The position numbers and the translations under genes are program-made. DNA of 64,000 nucleotides from positions 124,001 to 188,000 of the forward strand of contig JAXLXO010000007.1 of NCBI GenBank assembly GCA_046327915.1, read 5' to 3'. Positions 1 through 9,367 of this stretch are shown piece by piece. The first letter of the stretch is position 1. Every line of letters starts with the position of its first letter. The notes under the pieces are model-generated. The model did no database searches. It was not told the DNA's origin and saw only the letters and a list, made by a program, of their open reading frames with translations. This stretch comes from VGTK01 sp046327915. GTDB lineage: Bacteria > Desulfobacterota > Binatia > UBA12015.

Positions 1-1620
1 CGCGCGGTCGCCGTCGAGGCGCACGCCGAGGTAGTCGAAGAGCATGTCGCTGGTCATCGCGCGCGCGACGTCCGCGGCGACGCCGGGGCCGTTGCCGAAC
101 GCAGGCACGCCGTTGCGCAGCTCCTGCGCCGCGGTCAGGTAGAACGCGCGCCACGGCCCCGATTCCGCCTGGTAGCCGAGCTGCTCGAGCGCGTCGGCCT
201 GCAGGAGCCGAGCGTCGCGGTTCGCCGGGTCGGCGAACACGAGGTGATTGACGAGCTGCGCCACCCAGCGGAACTCGCCGCGCGCGAACGCCTCGCGCGC
301 GTGGGCGAGGAGAGCGTCGGCGCCGCCGGCGAGCGCGACGTAGCGCTTCCCGGCCTCGACCGGCGGCAGCGCGTGCAGGTTCGCGGGGTTGCCGTCGAAC
401 CAGCCCAGGTAGCGCTGGTAGACCGCCTTCACGTTGTGATTGACGGTGCCGTAGTAGTCGCGCGCGAAGAACTCGTCGCCGAGCCCGCGCGGCAGGCGGA
501 CCTCCTCCGCGATCTCGAGCATCGTCATGCCCTGGTTCGCGCGCCGCATCGTCTGGTCGTGCAGGAAACGGTACAGGTCGCGCTGCGCCTCGAGGTAGCG
601 GCGGACGTCGTCCGCGCCCCAGCGCGGCCAGTGATGGCTCGCGAACACGACGTCGCTCCGGTCCGCGAAGAGCTCGAGCGACTCGTCGACGTACTTGCTC
701 CAGGCGAGCGCGTCGCGCACCTGCGCCCCGCGCAGCGTGTAGAGGTTGTGCAGGTTCGCGGTGCAGTTCTCCGCCATGCACAGCACGCGCAGGTCCGGGA
801 ACAGGAAGTGCATCTCCGCCGGCGCCTCGGTGTCGGGCGTCAGCTGGAAGACGAAGCGCACGCCGTCGATCGTGCGCTCTGTGCCGGTCGCGGTGATCTC
901 GTCGGTGGGCGCGATCAGGCCGGCGGTCGCGAGCAGCGGAACGCCCTTGCCGAGCCCGGCGTCGACGTGGCCACGCGGACCGCGCGGCAGCAGCGTGCCG
1001 TACATGTACGACGCGCGCCGGGTCATGACGTTGCCCGCGATGACGTTCTCGCTGACCGCGGCGTGCAGGAATCCCTCGGGCGCCACGATCTGCACCCGCC
1101 CCGCGCGCACGTCGGCCTCGTCCACGACGCCGCGCACGCCGGCGAAGTGGTCGATGTGGCTGTGCGTGTAGAGCACCGCGCGCACCGGACGATCACCGAG
1201 GTGCGTCCGCACCAGCTCGAGCGCCGCGCGCGCGGTCTCCTCGGACGTCAGCGGGTCGATCACGATCCAGCCGGTCGCGCCGCGCACGAACGTCACGTTC
1301 GACAGGTCGAGGCCGCGCACCTGCCAGATGCCGTCCACGACCTCGAAGAGCCCGGCGTGGCGGTTGAGCTGCGCCTGCCGCCAGAGGCTCGGATTCACCG
1401 TCGGCGGCGCCTCGCCGTCGAGGAACGCGTAGTCGTCGAGGTTCCACACCGGGAACCCCGCGGCGCTCATGACCTGCGGCGACGCGGGCGGTGCGACGCG
1501 TCCGCGCTCGGCGAGCGCGAAGTCGGCGCGATCGCCGAGCGGCAGCGCATGACGCACGGCCTCGTTCGCCGCGCGCGTCGCGGGTTGTGCGTCCTTCGGT
1601 GCTGCCGGATCTTCACTCAC
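1..1620 (-). CDS. Alkyl sulfatase (type III, MBL-fold), 3' end cut by window edge
   Basis: Predicted zinc metallo-beta-lactamase-fold hydrolase that cleaves alkyl sulfate esters, SdsA1/YjcS-like. The reading frame opens at a GTG at 1620 and runs off the left edge after 540 codons; the family is about 640-660 residues, so roughly the last 100 (SCP2-like C-terminal domain) are missing. The metal-binding motif THSHIDH lies near residues 150-157, followed by the family-typical AENCTANLHNLYTLRG and ASHHWPRWG segments, then a helical dimerisation region. No signal peptide is evident. It is the last visible gene of a minus-strand run after the DUF1329 protein and the carboxylesterase, 38 nt downstream of the latter, which suggests use of sulfated or esterified lipids. 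Family call is secure; the exact substrate is inferred. Confidence 0.9.
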   Translation of the reverse strand, partial: MSEDPAAPKDAQPATRAANEAVRHALPLGDRADFALAERGRVAPPASPQVMSAAGFPVWNLDDYAFLDGEAPPTVNPSLWRQAQLNRHAGLFEVVDGIWQVRGLDLSNVTFVRGATGWIVIDPLTSEETARAALELVRTHLGDRPVRAVLYTHSHIDHFAGVRGVVDEADVRAGRVQIVAPEGFLHAAVSENVIAGNVMTRRASYMYGTLLPRGPRGHVDAGLGKGVPLLATAGLIAPTDEITATGTERTIDGVRFVFQLTPDTEAPAEMHFLFPDLRVLCMAENCTANLHNLYTLRGAQVRDALAWSKYVDESLELFADRSDVVFASHHWPRWGADDVRRYLEAQRDLYRFLHDQTMRRANQGMTMLEIAEEVRLPRGLGDEFFARDYYGTVNHNVKAVYQRYLGWFDGNPANLHALPPVEAGKRYVALAGGADALLAHAREAFARGEFRWVAQLVNHLVFADPANRDARLLQADALEQLGYQAESGPWRAFYLTAAQELRNGVPAFGNGPGVAADVARAMTSDMLFDYLGVRLDGDRA

Positions 1621-1658
1621 GCGGCGATGTCCTGTCGCGTGCGCACGGGCTCACGCGG

Positions 1659-3161
1659 TCAGAGGATGCCGGCCCACGCCTGCCGCTCGGCCGACTGCGG
1701 GTCGTGTGCGATCGAGGACTCTGCGTCGAGCACGACGGTAGTGCGCTTCTCCGCCTCGTACGGCTTCCAATAGGCGAGTCCGTCGAGGTCGCCCTGGTCG
1801 CCGCTCGCGAAGCGCAGCCAGATGTCCATCACCACCTGCGACAGCTGCTCGGCGCGCGATCCGCTGCCCGAGAAGCCCGCCATGTTCGGTGCGTCGAGCG
1901 TGCCGAAGACGAACGGCAGCTCGATCGCGTGGCACGCGCCGAGCAGTCCTCCCGCGGCCGGCGACGGCCACGTGAAGACGTACATGTACGTGTGCTCCTG
2001 GTGCGCGCACTGCGACTCCGCGAGGCGGATCGCGGGAATGCGGAAGTGGCGGTCGGACTCGATCGCATCGAAGATCTGCCACGCCGGCGCGTTCGGCCGC
2101 CCCTTCCGGTAGGTGCCGATCATCTCCTGCGCGTTGCCGTGTCCGATCGCCTCGAGGCGGCGCCCGATGCGCTTGACGAGGGCGGCCTCGTCGAGCTCGC
2201 GGTGCTTCGGGGTCATGAACGTGAACAGGCGCCACTCGTCGAGCGTCGTTCCCGTCAGGAGCGGAACGTCCTTCGCGACGCCGGACGCGATCGCCTCCGA
2301 CGGCGAGAGCGGCAGGTTCACCGGATCGACCACCGGCGCCCACGGCAGGAACACCTCGCGGCCGAGCTTCATCGTCACCGTGGTCTGCGCGACGACCAGA
2401 TCGTCCGCCGGCACGTCGCGCAGCTTCGCGACCGTCGCCTTCGTGATGCCGAGCTCGGCGAGCAGCAGCTCGGTCACCTGCGTCGCGTCGGTGAGCGAGG
2501 ACGTCGCCTGCGCAGCACCGCTCTGCGCGATCGCGCGGCGGAAGAGGCCCTTCGCCGCGGGCATCGCGAGCAGCGTCGTCACCGACATCCCGCCCGCCGA
2601 CTCGCCGAAGATCGTGACCTTCCCGGGATCACCGCCGAAGGCCGCGACGTTGTCGCGCACCCAGCGCAGCGCTGCGACCTGATCGAGCATGCCGGCGTTG
2701 TCCGCCGCACCCGGCAGGTCGAGGCCGGCGGCGCCGGGCGCGAGGAATCCGAGCGCGCCGAGACGGTAGTTCGCCGTCACGACCACGACGTCGCCGCGCA
2801 CCGCGAGGCGGCTCGCATCGTAAAGAGCCTGGTTGCTCGAGCCGGTGATGAAGCCGCCGCCGTGGAACCACACCATCACCGGGCGACGTCCGCGACCGGC
2901 GGACGGCGTGAAGACGTTCAGCGTGAGGCAGTCCTCGCCGATCGGCCCCGGCGCCATTCCCGGCAGCGGGCTCGCCGGCTGCGGACACGCGTGTCCGGGC
3001 TCCTTCGCCGCGCGGACGCCGGTCCACGCCGCGGGCGGCGCGGGCGGCGCGAAGCGCAGCGCGCCAACCGGGTTCGCGGCGAACGGGATGCCGAGGAACG
3101 TCTGGTGCGTCGGGGACTCTCGGCCCTCGACCTTTCCGGAGGTGGTTTCGACGACTGCCAT
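1659..3161 (-). CDS. Carboxylesterase type B (alpha/beta hydrolase)
   Basis: 500-residue esterase of the COesterase/pNB-esterase family, hydrolysing carboxylic esters. Visible features: oxyanion loop HGGG at residues 100-103, nucleophile elbow GESAG with Ser188, family motif EDCLTLNVF near 76-84, and the catalytic His in GACHAIELPFVFG near residue 414. No signal peptide is seen, so it is probably cytoplasmic. I chose ATG 3161 because the protein then begins directly with the conserved strand (VETTSGKVEG); an upstream in-frame ATG at 3206 would add 15 unconserved residues that overlap a hairpin. It follows the DUF1329 gene by 61 nt and precedes the alkyl sulfatase by 38 nt. Confidence 0.93.
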   Translation of the reverse strand: MAVVETTSGKVEGRESPTHQTFLGIPFAANPVGALRFAPPAPPAAWTGVRAAKEPGHACPQPASPLPGMAPGPIGEDCLTLNVFTPSAGRGRRPVMVWFHGGGFITGSSNQALYDASRLAVRGDVVVVTANYRLGALGFLAPGAAGLDLPGAADNAGMLDQVAALRWVRDNVAAFGGDPGKVTIFGESAGGMSVTTLLAMPAAKGLFRRAIAQSGAAQATSSLTDATQVTELLLAELGITKATVAKLRDVPADDLVVAQTTVTMKLGREVFLPWAPVVDPVNLPLSPSEAIASGVAKDVPLLTGTTLDEWRLFTFMTPKHRELDEAALVKRIGRRLEAIGHGNAQEMIGTYRKGRPNAPAWQIFDAIESDRHFRIPAIRLAESQCAHQEHTYMYVFTWPSPAAGGLLGACHAIELPFVFGTLDAPNMAGFSGSGSRAEQLSQVVMDIWLRFASGDQGDLDGLAYWKPYEAEKRTTVVLDAESSIAHDPQSAERQAWAGIL

Positions 3162-3182
3162 GGACTCGCTTTCGACGGACGA

Positions 3183-3208
3183 GGGGTGCGGCTTTACGCC
3201 GCACACCC
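3183..3208 (-). terminator. Intercistronic stem-loop
   Basis: Seven-pair perfect stem GTGCGGC/GCCGCAC with a 5-nt TTTAC loop, extended by three G-C pairs across a one-base bulge. It lies between the DUF1329 stop codon and the esterase start. There is no T tract, so it may be a partial terminator, a processing site or an mRNA-stabilising element rather than a full terminator. Confidence 0.4.
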
Positions 3209-3222
3209 CGTCTCGCCCGGAT

Positions 3223-4485
3223 TCAGCGCGCGGACTCGATCAGCGCGGCGATCGTGAAGAACTGCTCGGTCGTGCCCGACTTCTCGCCCTGGTTGAAGTA
3301 GGTGCCTTCCTCGCCGGGAAAACGCGGGCTCGGCAGCGCGGCCTTGGTCGCGTGCGCGCCCTGCACGTCGATCATCATGATCGCCGGGCCGAAGCCCATC
3401 TCGTCCTCGTACTGGATCTTGCCGACCGGAGTCTGCTTGCGGAACGAGTAGTCGTTGACCCAGACCTTCCACAGGTTGCCGGCGCGATCGTAGATGTCCG
3501 AGTAGAGGACGACCCACGCCTCCTTGTCGATGTACAGCACGCGCTTCGAGTAGGCGTACTGCGGGAACTTCGACACCGCCTCGACGACCCAGACCTTGCG
3601 CTTCTCCCAGTTGTCGTCGAACGAGAAGCTGCCCTTCCCCTCGGTCCACTTGACCGGGTAGTGCTCCGCGTGGACCACGCCGAGAACTTCCTTCTCGCCG
3701 ATCAGCTTCCACTCCATCCACGCCGGGTGGCCGTCGTAGCCGTAGTAGCTGTCGAGGTCGGAGTCCTGTCCGAAGAGCGCGTCCGAGCGCTGCGCGGACG
3801 ACAGACGGCGCACGCGGCGCAGCGACGGCAGGTACAGCCAGCTGTCGTCCTGCTTGTCGGGATCGACGTAGCGGTAGCTGGTGACGCCGACGCCCTTCAG
3901 GTCGAACGGCTCGAGGATCGGGTGCAGTGATTGACGGTACTGCACGCCGTCGGTGCTGGGCATCGTCGGCTTCGGATCGACCTGCAGGCGGCCGACGTAC
4001 ATGAGGCGGCGCAGGTGATCGAGCAGGTAGTGACGCTCGACGCCCATCTCGCGGTCGCTCTCGATCGTCCCGACGTCCGCGTCGAAGTTGCGGCTGTCGA
4101 GGTCGTCGGTGATCAGCGGCTTGCGGTCGAAGTTCCAGGCGATCTTCTGCGCCGCCATCGGGTCCGCGGGATCGATCTTCGGGAACGGCAGGCCGGCGAC
4201 CCAGCCTTCGAGGCGGCGTCCGTCGGCCGACAGCTTCACCTGGCCCGAGTACTTCTCGGTCGCCTCCTGGTACTTCTTCGGCAGCGGGATCGACTTGGTC
4301 TCGACGACGGTGATCGGCATGCCGTGCTGCACGAGCCATTCGATCCCCGGCGAGACCAGGTCCTTGATCTGCGCGACGTTCGACGCGTCGATCTTGTCGC
4401 CCGGCTTGACGTCGGCGCGCGAGAGAGCGGGCGCGACCAGACACGCCACCGCCATCAGCCCCAGCATGGGCGTCAGCTTCTTCAT
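3223..4485 (-). CDS. DUF1329 outer-membrane lipoprotein-sorting-like protein
   Basis: 420-residue exported protein of the DUF1329 family (LolA-like fold; family members are tied to lipid or outer-membrane-protein handling in Proteobacteria, biochemistry not settled). N-terminal signal peptide: MKKL, a hydrophobic core to about residue 22, cleavage around SRA-DV. The conserved family segments LPSLRRVRRL, YGYDGHPAWMEWKL and the C-terminal GAHATKAALPSPRF are present. Start ATG 4485 is fixed by a GGAGG Shine-Dalgarno 7 nt upstream; the frame is open far upstream but that stretch is antisense to the VWA gene. First gene of the run esterase/alkyl sulfatase, so probably periplasmic delivery or processing of their lipid substrate (inference). 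Confidence 0.9.
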   Translation of the reverse strand: MKKLTPMLGLMAVACLVAPALSRADVKPGDKIDASNVAQIKDLVSPGIEWLVQHGMPITVVETKSIPLPKKYQEATEKYSGQVKLSADGRRLEGWVAGLPFPKIDPADPMAAQKIAWNFDRKPLITDDLDSRNFDADVGTIESDREMGVERHYLLDHLRRLMYVGRLQVDPKPTMPSTDGVQYRQSLHPILEPFDLKGVGVTSYRYVDPDKQDDSWLYLPSLRRVRRLSSAQRSDALFGQDSDLDSYYGYDGHPAWMEWKLIGEKEVLGVVHAEHYPVKWTEGKGSFSFDDNWEKRKVWVVEAVSKFPQYAYSKRVLYIDKEAWVVLYSDIYDRAGNLWKVWVNDYSFRKQTPVGKIQYEDEMGFGPAIMMIDVQGAHATKAALPSPRFPGEEGTYFNQGEKSGTTEQFFTIAALIESAR

Positions 4486-4604
4486 CGAGACCTCCAGGGG
4501 TGAAGCCACGCTCGGACGAGGTGGTACAGCACGAGCGGGTGTCCGGTCATACCATGGGATGGCCGACCCGCCAAGTAGGCAGTTTGCGCAGCGCCCGGGC
4601 CGCG

Positions 4605-6335
4605 TCAGGCGGCGCGGCGGCGCTTCTGCTCGGCGAAGATGTGCCGCGTGTCGGCGCGCAGGTCGGACACCAGCGACACGCGGTCCGACAGCGCGCGCAC
4701 GGTATCGGCCTGGGCGTCGCGGACGTCGATGAGGATCGAGTAGAGCGCGAAGTTGCGCTTGCGCTTTCGTGCGAGGAAGTCGGCGCGCCACTCGGCATCG
4801 ACCTCGCACTCGCCGTCGGTGATCAGCACGAGGTCGCCGCGCCGCATGTCGCGCTCCGAGAGCAGGCGTGCCGCCGTGTCGAGCGGCGGACGGAAGTCCG
4901 TGCCGCCGCCGGAGAAGTGCTCGGCGAGATCGAGCGTGCGGTCGAGCGCCACGGCCCACGGGCTGCCGGGATTCATCTCGAAGTGGCGCAGACCGCGCTC
5001 GCCCGACGAGAAGCAGACGACGTGGCAGCGGCGGCGCTTCCGCCGCGCGAGCTCGACGAAGGTCAGCGCGACCGCCTTCGACCACAGCTCCTTCTCGCCG
5101 GCCATCGACGAGCTGGTGTCGAGGCACACGACCAGCGGACCGTGACCACGCTGGTCCGTGCCGCGCAGGGCGTACGTCAGGACGCCGCCGTCGAGCAGGC
5201 GGCGCTGGAAGTCGCGCCGCAGAAGCGGATGCGACAGCGCCACCAGCTCGTGCGGAATCAGGCGCCCGAGGTCCTCGAGGCCGCGTCCGGGGCGGACCTC
5301 GTGCAGCTCCTCGTCGGTCCGGTCGAGCACCCGCCGGCGAACCGACAGCGCCTGGTCGCGGATGCGCCCGAACACCGCGAAGAGCTTTCGCATCTTCTCG
5401 TTGTCCGCGAGGCGCCGGCCGAGATCGATGCTCTGCCCGGGATCGCGCGCGCCGCCGGTGCCGAGCCCGCGACCCCACGCCTGCAGCGACTCGTTCAGAT
5501 CGGCGACCTTGCCGGCCGCCGACGCGGCGGCGCCGAGCAGCTTCTGGTCGAGCTTCTTCTCGACGCGCGCGAACGAGGCCTCGACGCGACGCCGCTTCTG
5601 CTCGCGCTGCGCCGCGACGCCGCGCGCGGTGAGGCGGGCCTTGTCGGCCGCGGCGCGCATCGCGCGCGCGTCGGCGCGCGTCGCGCGTCGCGTGCGCTCG
5701 CTGCCCGGGTCGGGCTCGCCGTCGGCGTCCTCGCCGTGCTCATCGACCGCGTCGTCGGCGTCCTCGTCGGGCGCGTCCTGCTCAGCCGCCGCGTCGCTCT
5801 GCTTCTCCGCCTCGGGCGCACGCGACTCCTCGCGCGCCTCGTCGGCGAGCTCGCGGCCGACCTCGGCCTCCTCTTCCGCCTCGCGTGCAGCCTGCTCCTC
5901 GCGCTCGAGGTTCCACAGGTCGAGCAGGTCGCCGCTGGTGAGCACGCGGTCTTCGCGCAGCGCGCGCAGCACGGACTCACCGATCAGCACCGCGCCGAGA
6001 CCGGCGCGCGCCTCGTCGAGCGGCGTGTCGAGGCGCAGCCGCTCGTACGCCGGGCCCGTGAGCACACCGCGCAGGACGCGGCGGTTGAAGGCGGCGCTCA
6101 CCGGGACGTCGGCGTCGTCGCGCAGCACGACGTTCATCTTGAAGAGCGCGCAGAACAGGTCCTCGACCAGTGCCGGAAAGTGCGGCACGAGCTTCGCGCC
6201 GGCGTCGTCGAGCGCGCGCCAGGCGTGCGAGGCGCGGCGCAGGCGGACGATCGCGGCGCGGTCGTAGGCGTCGGACGCGACGACGTTCGCCGCCGCGCGC
6301 GGCGTGCGGTCGCCCGCGTCGTCCGCGCCCGCCAT
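4605..6335 (-). CDS. VWA-domain protein, ViaA/CoxE-like partner of the MoxR ATPase
   Basis: 576-residue von Willebrand factor A protein, partner of the MoxR ATPase encoded immediately upstream. The N-terminal helical half (about 1-150) is followed by a long Glu/Asp/Ala-rich, probably disordered stretch (about 150-225), a basic coiled-coil region, then the C-terminal VWA domain. MIDAS residues are visible: DTSSS near 405, the threonine in GGGTDF, and the aspartate in ITDGE. E. coli ViaA is 483 residues; the excess is the acidic insert. Start ATG 6335 overlaps the MoxR stop codon by one base (TGATG), so the two are translationally coupled. In E. coli RavA-ViaA acts on membrane respiratory complexes; that role here is inference. 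Confidence 0.88.
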   Translation of the reverse strand: MAGADDAGDRTPRAAANVVASDAYDRAAIVRLRRASHAWRALDDAGAKLVPHFPALVEDLFCALFKMNVVLRDDADVPVSAAFNRRVLRGVLTGPAYERLRLDTPLDEARAGLGAVLIGESVLRALREDRVLTSGDLLDLWNLEREEQAAREAEEEAEVGRELADEAREESRAPEAEKQSDAAAEQDAPDEDADDAVDEHGEDADGEPDPGSERTRRATRADARAMRAAADKARLTARGVAAQREQKRRRVEASFARVEKKLDQKLLGAAASAAGKVADLNESLQAWGRGLGTGGARDPGQSIDLGRRLADNEKMRKLFAVFGRIRDQALSVRRRVLDRTDEELHEVRPGRGLEDLGRLIPHELVALSHPLLRRDFQRRLLDGGVLTYALRGTDQRGHGPLVVCLDTSSSMAGEKELWSKAVALTFVELARRKRRRCHVVCFSSGERGLRHFEMNPGSPWAVALDRTLDLAEHFSGGGTDFRPPLDTAARLLSERDMRRGDLVLITDGECEVDAEWRADFLARKRKRNFALYSILIDVRDAQADTVRALSDRVSLVSDLRADTRHIFAEQKRRRAA

Positions 6336-7471
6336 CAGCCGACCTCGGCGATCGCCTGCCGCAGCGCCTCGATCTCGCGCCGCGCGGCTTCGGCGCGCGC
6401 GACCTCGCGCCCCGACTCGCGCGCCGCGCGCTCGATCGCCGCGATCTGCTCGAGGATGCGCCGCAGCTTGGTCTCGACCTCGATGCGCGCCCGCGCGCGC
6501 TGCTCGCGCGAGTCCCAGGTCTGCTCGATGTACTCGCCGAGCTCGCGGCCCTGGTAGAGCAGCTCCTGCACCTGCTCGTCGTAGCCGCGCACGAGGCGGC
6601 GCAGCGTGTCCCGGACCGTCGGCTGCTCGGCGGGATCGCGCCACAGCACGTGCTCGAGGAAGAGCACCTCGTCGTCGCCGACGGACTCGCGTCCGCGCAG
6701 CAGCGCGAGCGCGCGCAGCAGCGTGACGCTCTGCCGGAAGCGGCGGTCCGACGGCACGATCTGCTGCTCGCCGAGCGCGCGGCGCAGATCGGCGATGCTG
6801 CGCAGGACGCCGTCGGGGAGCGCGACGTCCTCCACTGCGTCCTGCAGCAGTGCGAGCTCCGCGAGCGTGATGCGCGTGCCGTCCTCCGGCGCCGTCGCGC
6901 GCAGCATGCGGAGAAAGCGCCAGTCCTCGACGACGTAGCCGACCACGAAGCGCACCAGGAAGCGGTCGTAGATCGCCGACAGCTCGTCCTCCTCGGGCAG
7001 CTCGTTCGCGGCACCGAAGACGGACAGCAGCGGGACGTCGACGCTGTCGCGCCCGTTGTCGAAGCGGCGCTCGTTGAGCAGCGTGAGCAGCGCGTTCAGG
7101 ATCGACGAGCTCGCCTTGAAGATCTCGTCGAGGAAGGCGATGTGCGCCTCGGGGAGCTTGCGCGTCGTGACGCGGCGGTACTCGTCGTTCTCGAGCGCAC
7201 GCAGGCTCACCGCGCCGAAGACTTCTTCCGGCGTGGTGAACTTGGTGAGCAGCCACTGGAAGTAGGCGGCGCCGTCGATGCGCCGGCAGAGCTCGTCGGC
7301 AAGCATGGATTTCGCCGTGCCCGGCGGTCCGAGCAGCAGCACGTGCTGGCGCGCGAGCAGTGCGGCGAGCGCGCCCTCGATGACCTCGGCGCGCTCGGCG
7401 AAGACCTGTCCGAGCTCGCTGCCGATCGCGGCGAGCTTGCCACGCGCGGACGTCACGTCGCTCCGGTTCAC
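6335..7471 (-). CDS. MoxR-family AAA+ ATPase, RavA-like
   Basis: 378-residue AAA+ chaperone-like ATPase. Walker A GPPGTAKS at residues 48-55, Walker B in IAFLDEIFK near 112-120, sensor region FGAANELPEED, and arginine-rich lid. The TKFTTPEEVFG and NERRFDNG segments are characteristic of the RavA branch of MoxR proteins. E. coli RavA is 498 residues; this protein stops after a C-terminal coiled coil and lacks room for the LARA domain that binds LdcI. Start is a GTG at 7471; no strong Shine-Dalgarno is visible, and another GTG lies five codons in. Divergent from the PhoD gene across 108 nt. Overlaps its VWA partner by one base. Confidence 0.88.
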   Translation of the reverse strand: MNRSDVTSARGKLAAIGSELGQVFAERAEVIEGALAALLARQHVLLLGPPGTAKSMLADELCRRIDGAAYFQWLLTKFTTPEEVFGAVSLRALENDEYRRVTTRKLPEAHIAFLDEIFKASSSILNALLTLLNERRFDNGRDSVDVPLLSVFGAANELPEEDELSAIYDRFLVRFVVGYVVEDWRFLRMLRATAPEDGTRITLAELALLQDAVEDVALPDGVLRSIADLRRALGEQQIVPSDRRFRQSVTLLRALALLRGRESVGDDEVLFLEHVLWRDPAEQPTVRDTLRRLVRGYDEQVQELLYQGRELGEYIEQTWDSREQRARARIEVETKLRRILEQIAAIERAARESGREVARAEAARREIEALRQAIAEVG

Positions 7472-7579
7472 GCGTTTCGGGGTACCAGACCCGCCGCGCC
7501 GACGACAATGCGGTACGCGACATGAAATCCGCGCGACGTGCGCCGTTTCGGGCTTGCCGGTCCGGCGAAGCCCGCTTAG

Positions 7580-9367
7580 ATGGCGCGCATGTCCTACCGC
7601 ACGCCGAGCCTCCGCCGCCGCGACTTCCTCCGCTTCGCCGCGATCACCGTGGCCGTGTCCGCCGCACCGAAGCTGTCCGGCTGCAGCGACGCCGGCAGCG
7701 GCGGCGGCTCGAGCCCCGAGGACGTCGATCGCGTGTTCCCGCAGGGCCTCGCGTCGGGCGACCCGCGCCTGGACAGCGTCGTGCTGTGGACGCGCGTCGA
7801 GAGCACCGACGCGACGGTCCGCGTCGCCTACGAGGTCTCGCTCGACGAGTCCTTTTCGCGGGTGATCGCCGACGGCGAGGTCGAGACCGGCCCGGATCGC
7901 GACGGTACCGTCAAGATCAAGCCGGTCGGACTCGATCCGTTCACGACGTACTGGTACCGCTTCACCGCGCTCGGCGTGACGTCGATGACCGGTCGCACGA
8001 AGACCGCGCCCGCACCCGGCGACGACGTGCCGGTGCGCTTCGCGTTCGCGTCCTGCCAGGACTTCGTCGGCCGGTATTATCACGCGTGGCAGGCGTTCGC
8101 GGAGCAGGGCGGCGAGGTCGACTTCGTCGTGCACCTCGGCGACTACGTCTACGAGACCACCGGAGATCCCGACTTCCAGACGCCCGACGCGAATCGCGAG
8201 GTCGTGCTGCCCGACGGCCTGCCGCTCGGCGAGTCCACGACGTCGAACCTCGCCGCGCTGACGCTCGCCGACTACCGGACGCTCTACAAGACCTACCGCA
8301 GCGACCAGTGGCTCAAGCTCGCGCACCAGCGCTTCCCGTTCGTCGTCACGTGGGACGACCACGAGTTCGCCAACGACTGCTGGCAGGACCACGCGACCGA
8401 CTTCAACGAGGCGCGCGGCGACGAGAAGTCGACCGCACGCCGCGAGGCCGCGAACCGGGCGTTCTTCGAGTTCCAGCCCGCCGACGTTCCGTTCGACGAG
8501 AGCGCGGGCTTCCCGAACGACATCCGCGTCTACCGCTCGCTGCGCTACGGACGTCACGTCGAGCTGATGCTGATCGACGGCCGCCTCTACCGCAGCGACC
8601 ACGTCATCCCGGAAGGCCCCGTGGATCTGAGCGTCGGCAAGTTCAGCGCGAACAGCTCGCTCGGCTCGCGCAACTTCGTGCTGAAGCCGGGCTTCGACGA
8701 GCGCGAGGCGGCGGCCCTGCCGACCCTGCTCGGCGCGGAGCAGAAGGCGTGGCTGCTGTCGTCGCTCGAGGCGTCCGGCGCGACGTGGAAGATCCTCGGC
8801 AGCGACGTGCAGCTCTCGCAGATGGTCATCGACCTGCGCAGCTTCGAGCTGCTGCCCGAGCAGTTCCGCAACCTGTTCTACTTCAGCTGCGACCAGTGGG
8901 ACGGCTACCGCAGCGAGCGCGCCGAGCTGCTGCGCACGATCGGCGGCCTCGACAACGTGGTCGCGATCGCGGGCGACATTCACGCCTTCTACGCGTCCGA
9001 GCTGTACGCCGACTTCGACGACCAGAGCGTGCCGCCGGTGGCGGTAGAGTTCGTGTGCGCGGGCATCAGCTCGTCGCCGGTGCAGGAGATCACGCAGTCC
9101 ACCGTCGACTCGAGCCCGACCCTGTCGGCGCTCGGACTCGGCGCGCTGGTGCCGCAGTTCGACGCGATCCTCACCGAGGCGAGCCCGCAGTACCGCTACG
9201 CGAAGAGCCTCTCGCACGGCATCGCGATCATGGACGTGCGCGGCGCCGACGCGGTCGAGGTCGAGTTCCTGCAGATCGCCGACGTGCGCACGCCGGAGTG
9301 GGACGGCGCGCTCGAGCGCGTGCGCTTCCGCACGACGGCGGGCTCGAACCGGATCGAGCGGCTGTAG
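7580..9367 (+). CDS. PhoD-family alkaline phosphatase, Tat-exported lipoprotein
   Basis: 595-residue metallophosphoesterase of the PhoD family (phosphomono/diesterase, Ca/Fe active site). N-terminus shows a twin-arginine motif RRRDFLRF, a hydrophobic core and a lipobox-like LSGC near residue 34, so it is probably Tat-exported and lipid-anchored. An N-terminal Fn3-like PhoD_N domain (about 50-145) precedes the catalytic core with FASCQ, HLGDYVYE, WDDHEFAND, LMLIDGRLYR and AGDIHAFY, which hold the metal ligands. ATG 7580 or ATG 7589 could be the start. Divergent from ravA-like gene; its stop codon directly abuts the stop of the convergent pseudouridine synthase gene with no intergenic base. Confidence 0.93.
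   Translation: MARMSYRTPSLRRRDFLRFAAITVAVSAAPKLSGCSDAGSGGGSSPEDVDRVFPQGLASGDPRLDSVVLWTRVESTDATVRVAYEVSLDESFSRVIADGEVETGPDRDGTVKIKPVGLDPFTTYWYRFTALGVTSMTGRTKTAPAPGDDVPVRFAFASCQDFVGRYYHAWQAFAEQGGEVDFVVHLGDYVYETTGDPDFQTPDANREVVLPDGLPLGESTTSNLAALTLADYRTLYKTYRSDQWLKLAHQRFPFVVTWDDHEFANDCWQDHATDFNEARGDEKSTARREAANRAFFEFQPADVPFDESAGFPNDIRVYRSLRYGRHVELMLIDGRLYRSDHVIPEGPVDLSVGKFSANSSLGSRNFVLKPGFDEREAAALPTLLGAEQKAWLLSSLEASGATWKILGSDVQLSQMVIDLRSFELLPEQFRNLFYFSCDQWDGYRSERAELLRTIGGLDNVVAIAGDIHAFYASELYADFDDQSVPPVAVEFVCAGISSSPVQEITQSTVDSSPTLSALGLGALVPQFDAILTEASPQYRYAKSLSHGIAIMDVRGADAVEVEFLQIADVRTPEWDGALERVRFRTTAGSNRIERL

Noticed and set aside
244..1773. 509-residue open frame on the plus strand
   Set aside because: Arg/Val/Glu-rich translation with no motifs; it is antisense to the alkyl sulfatase frame, which has full family motifs.
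7472..9217. Long minus-strand open frame (about 580 codons) running into the RavA-like gene
   Set aside because: Antisense to the PhoD gene with typical low-complexity Arg/Val/Glu shadow composition; it would only extend the RavA-like protein meaninglessly.
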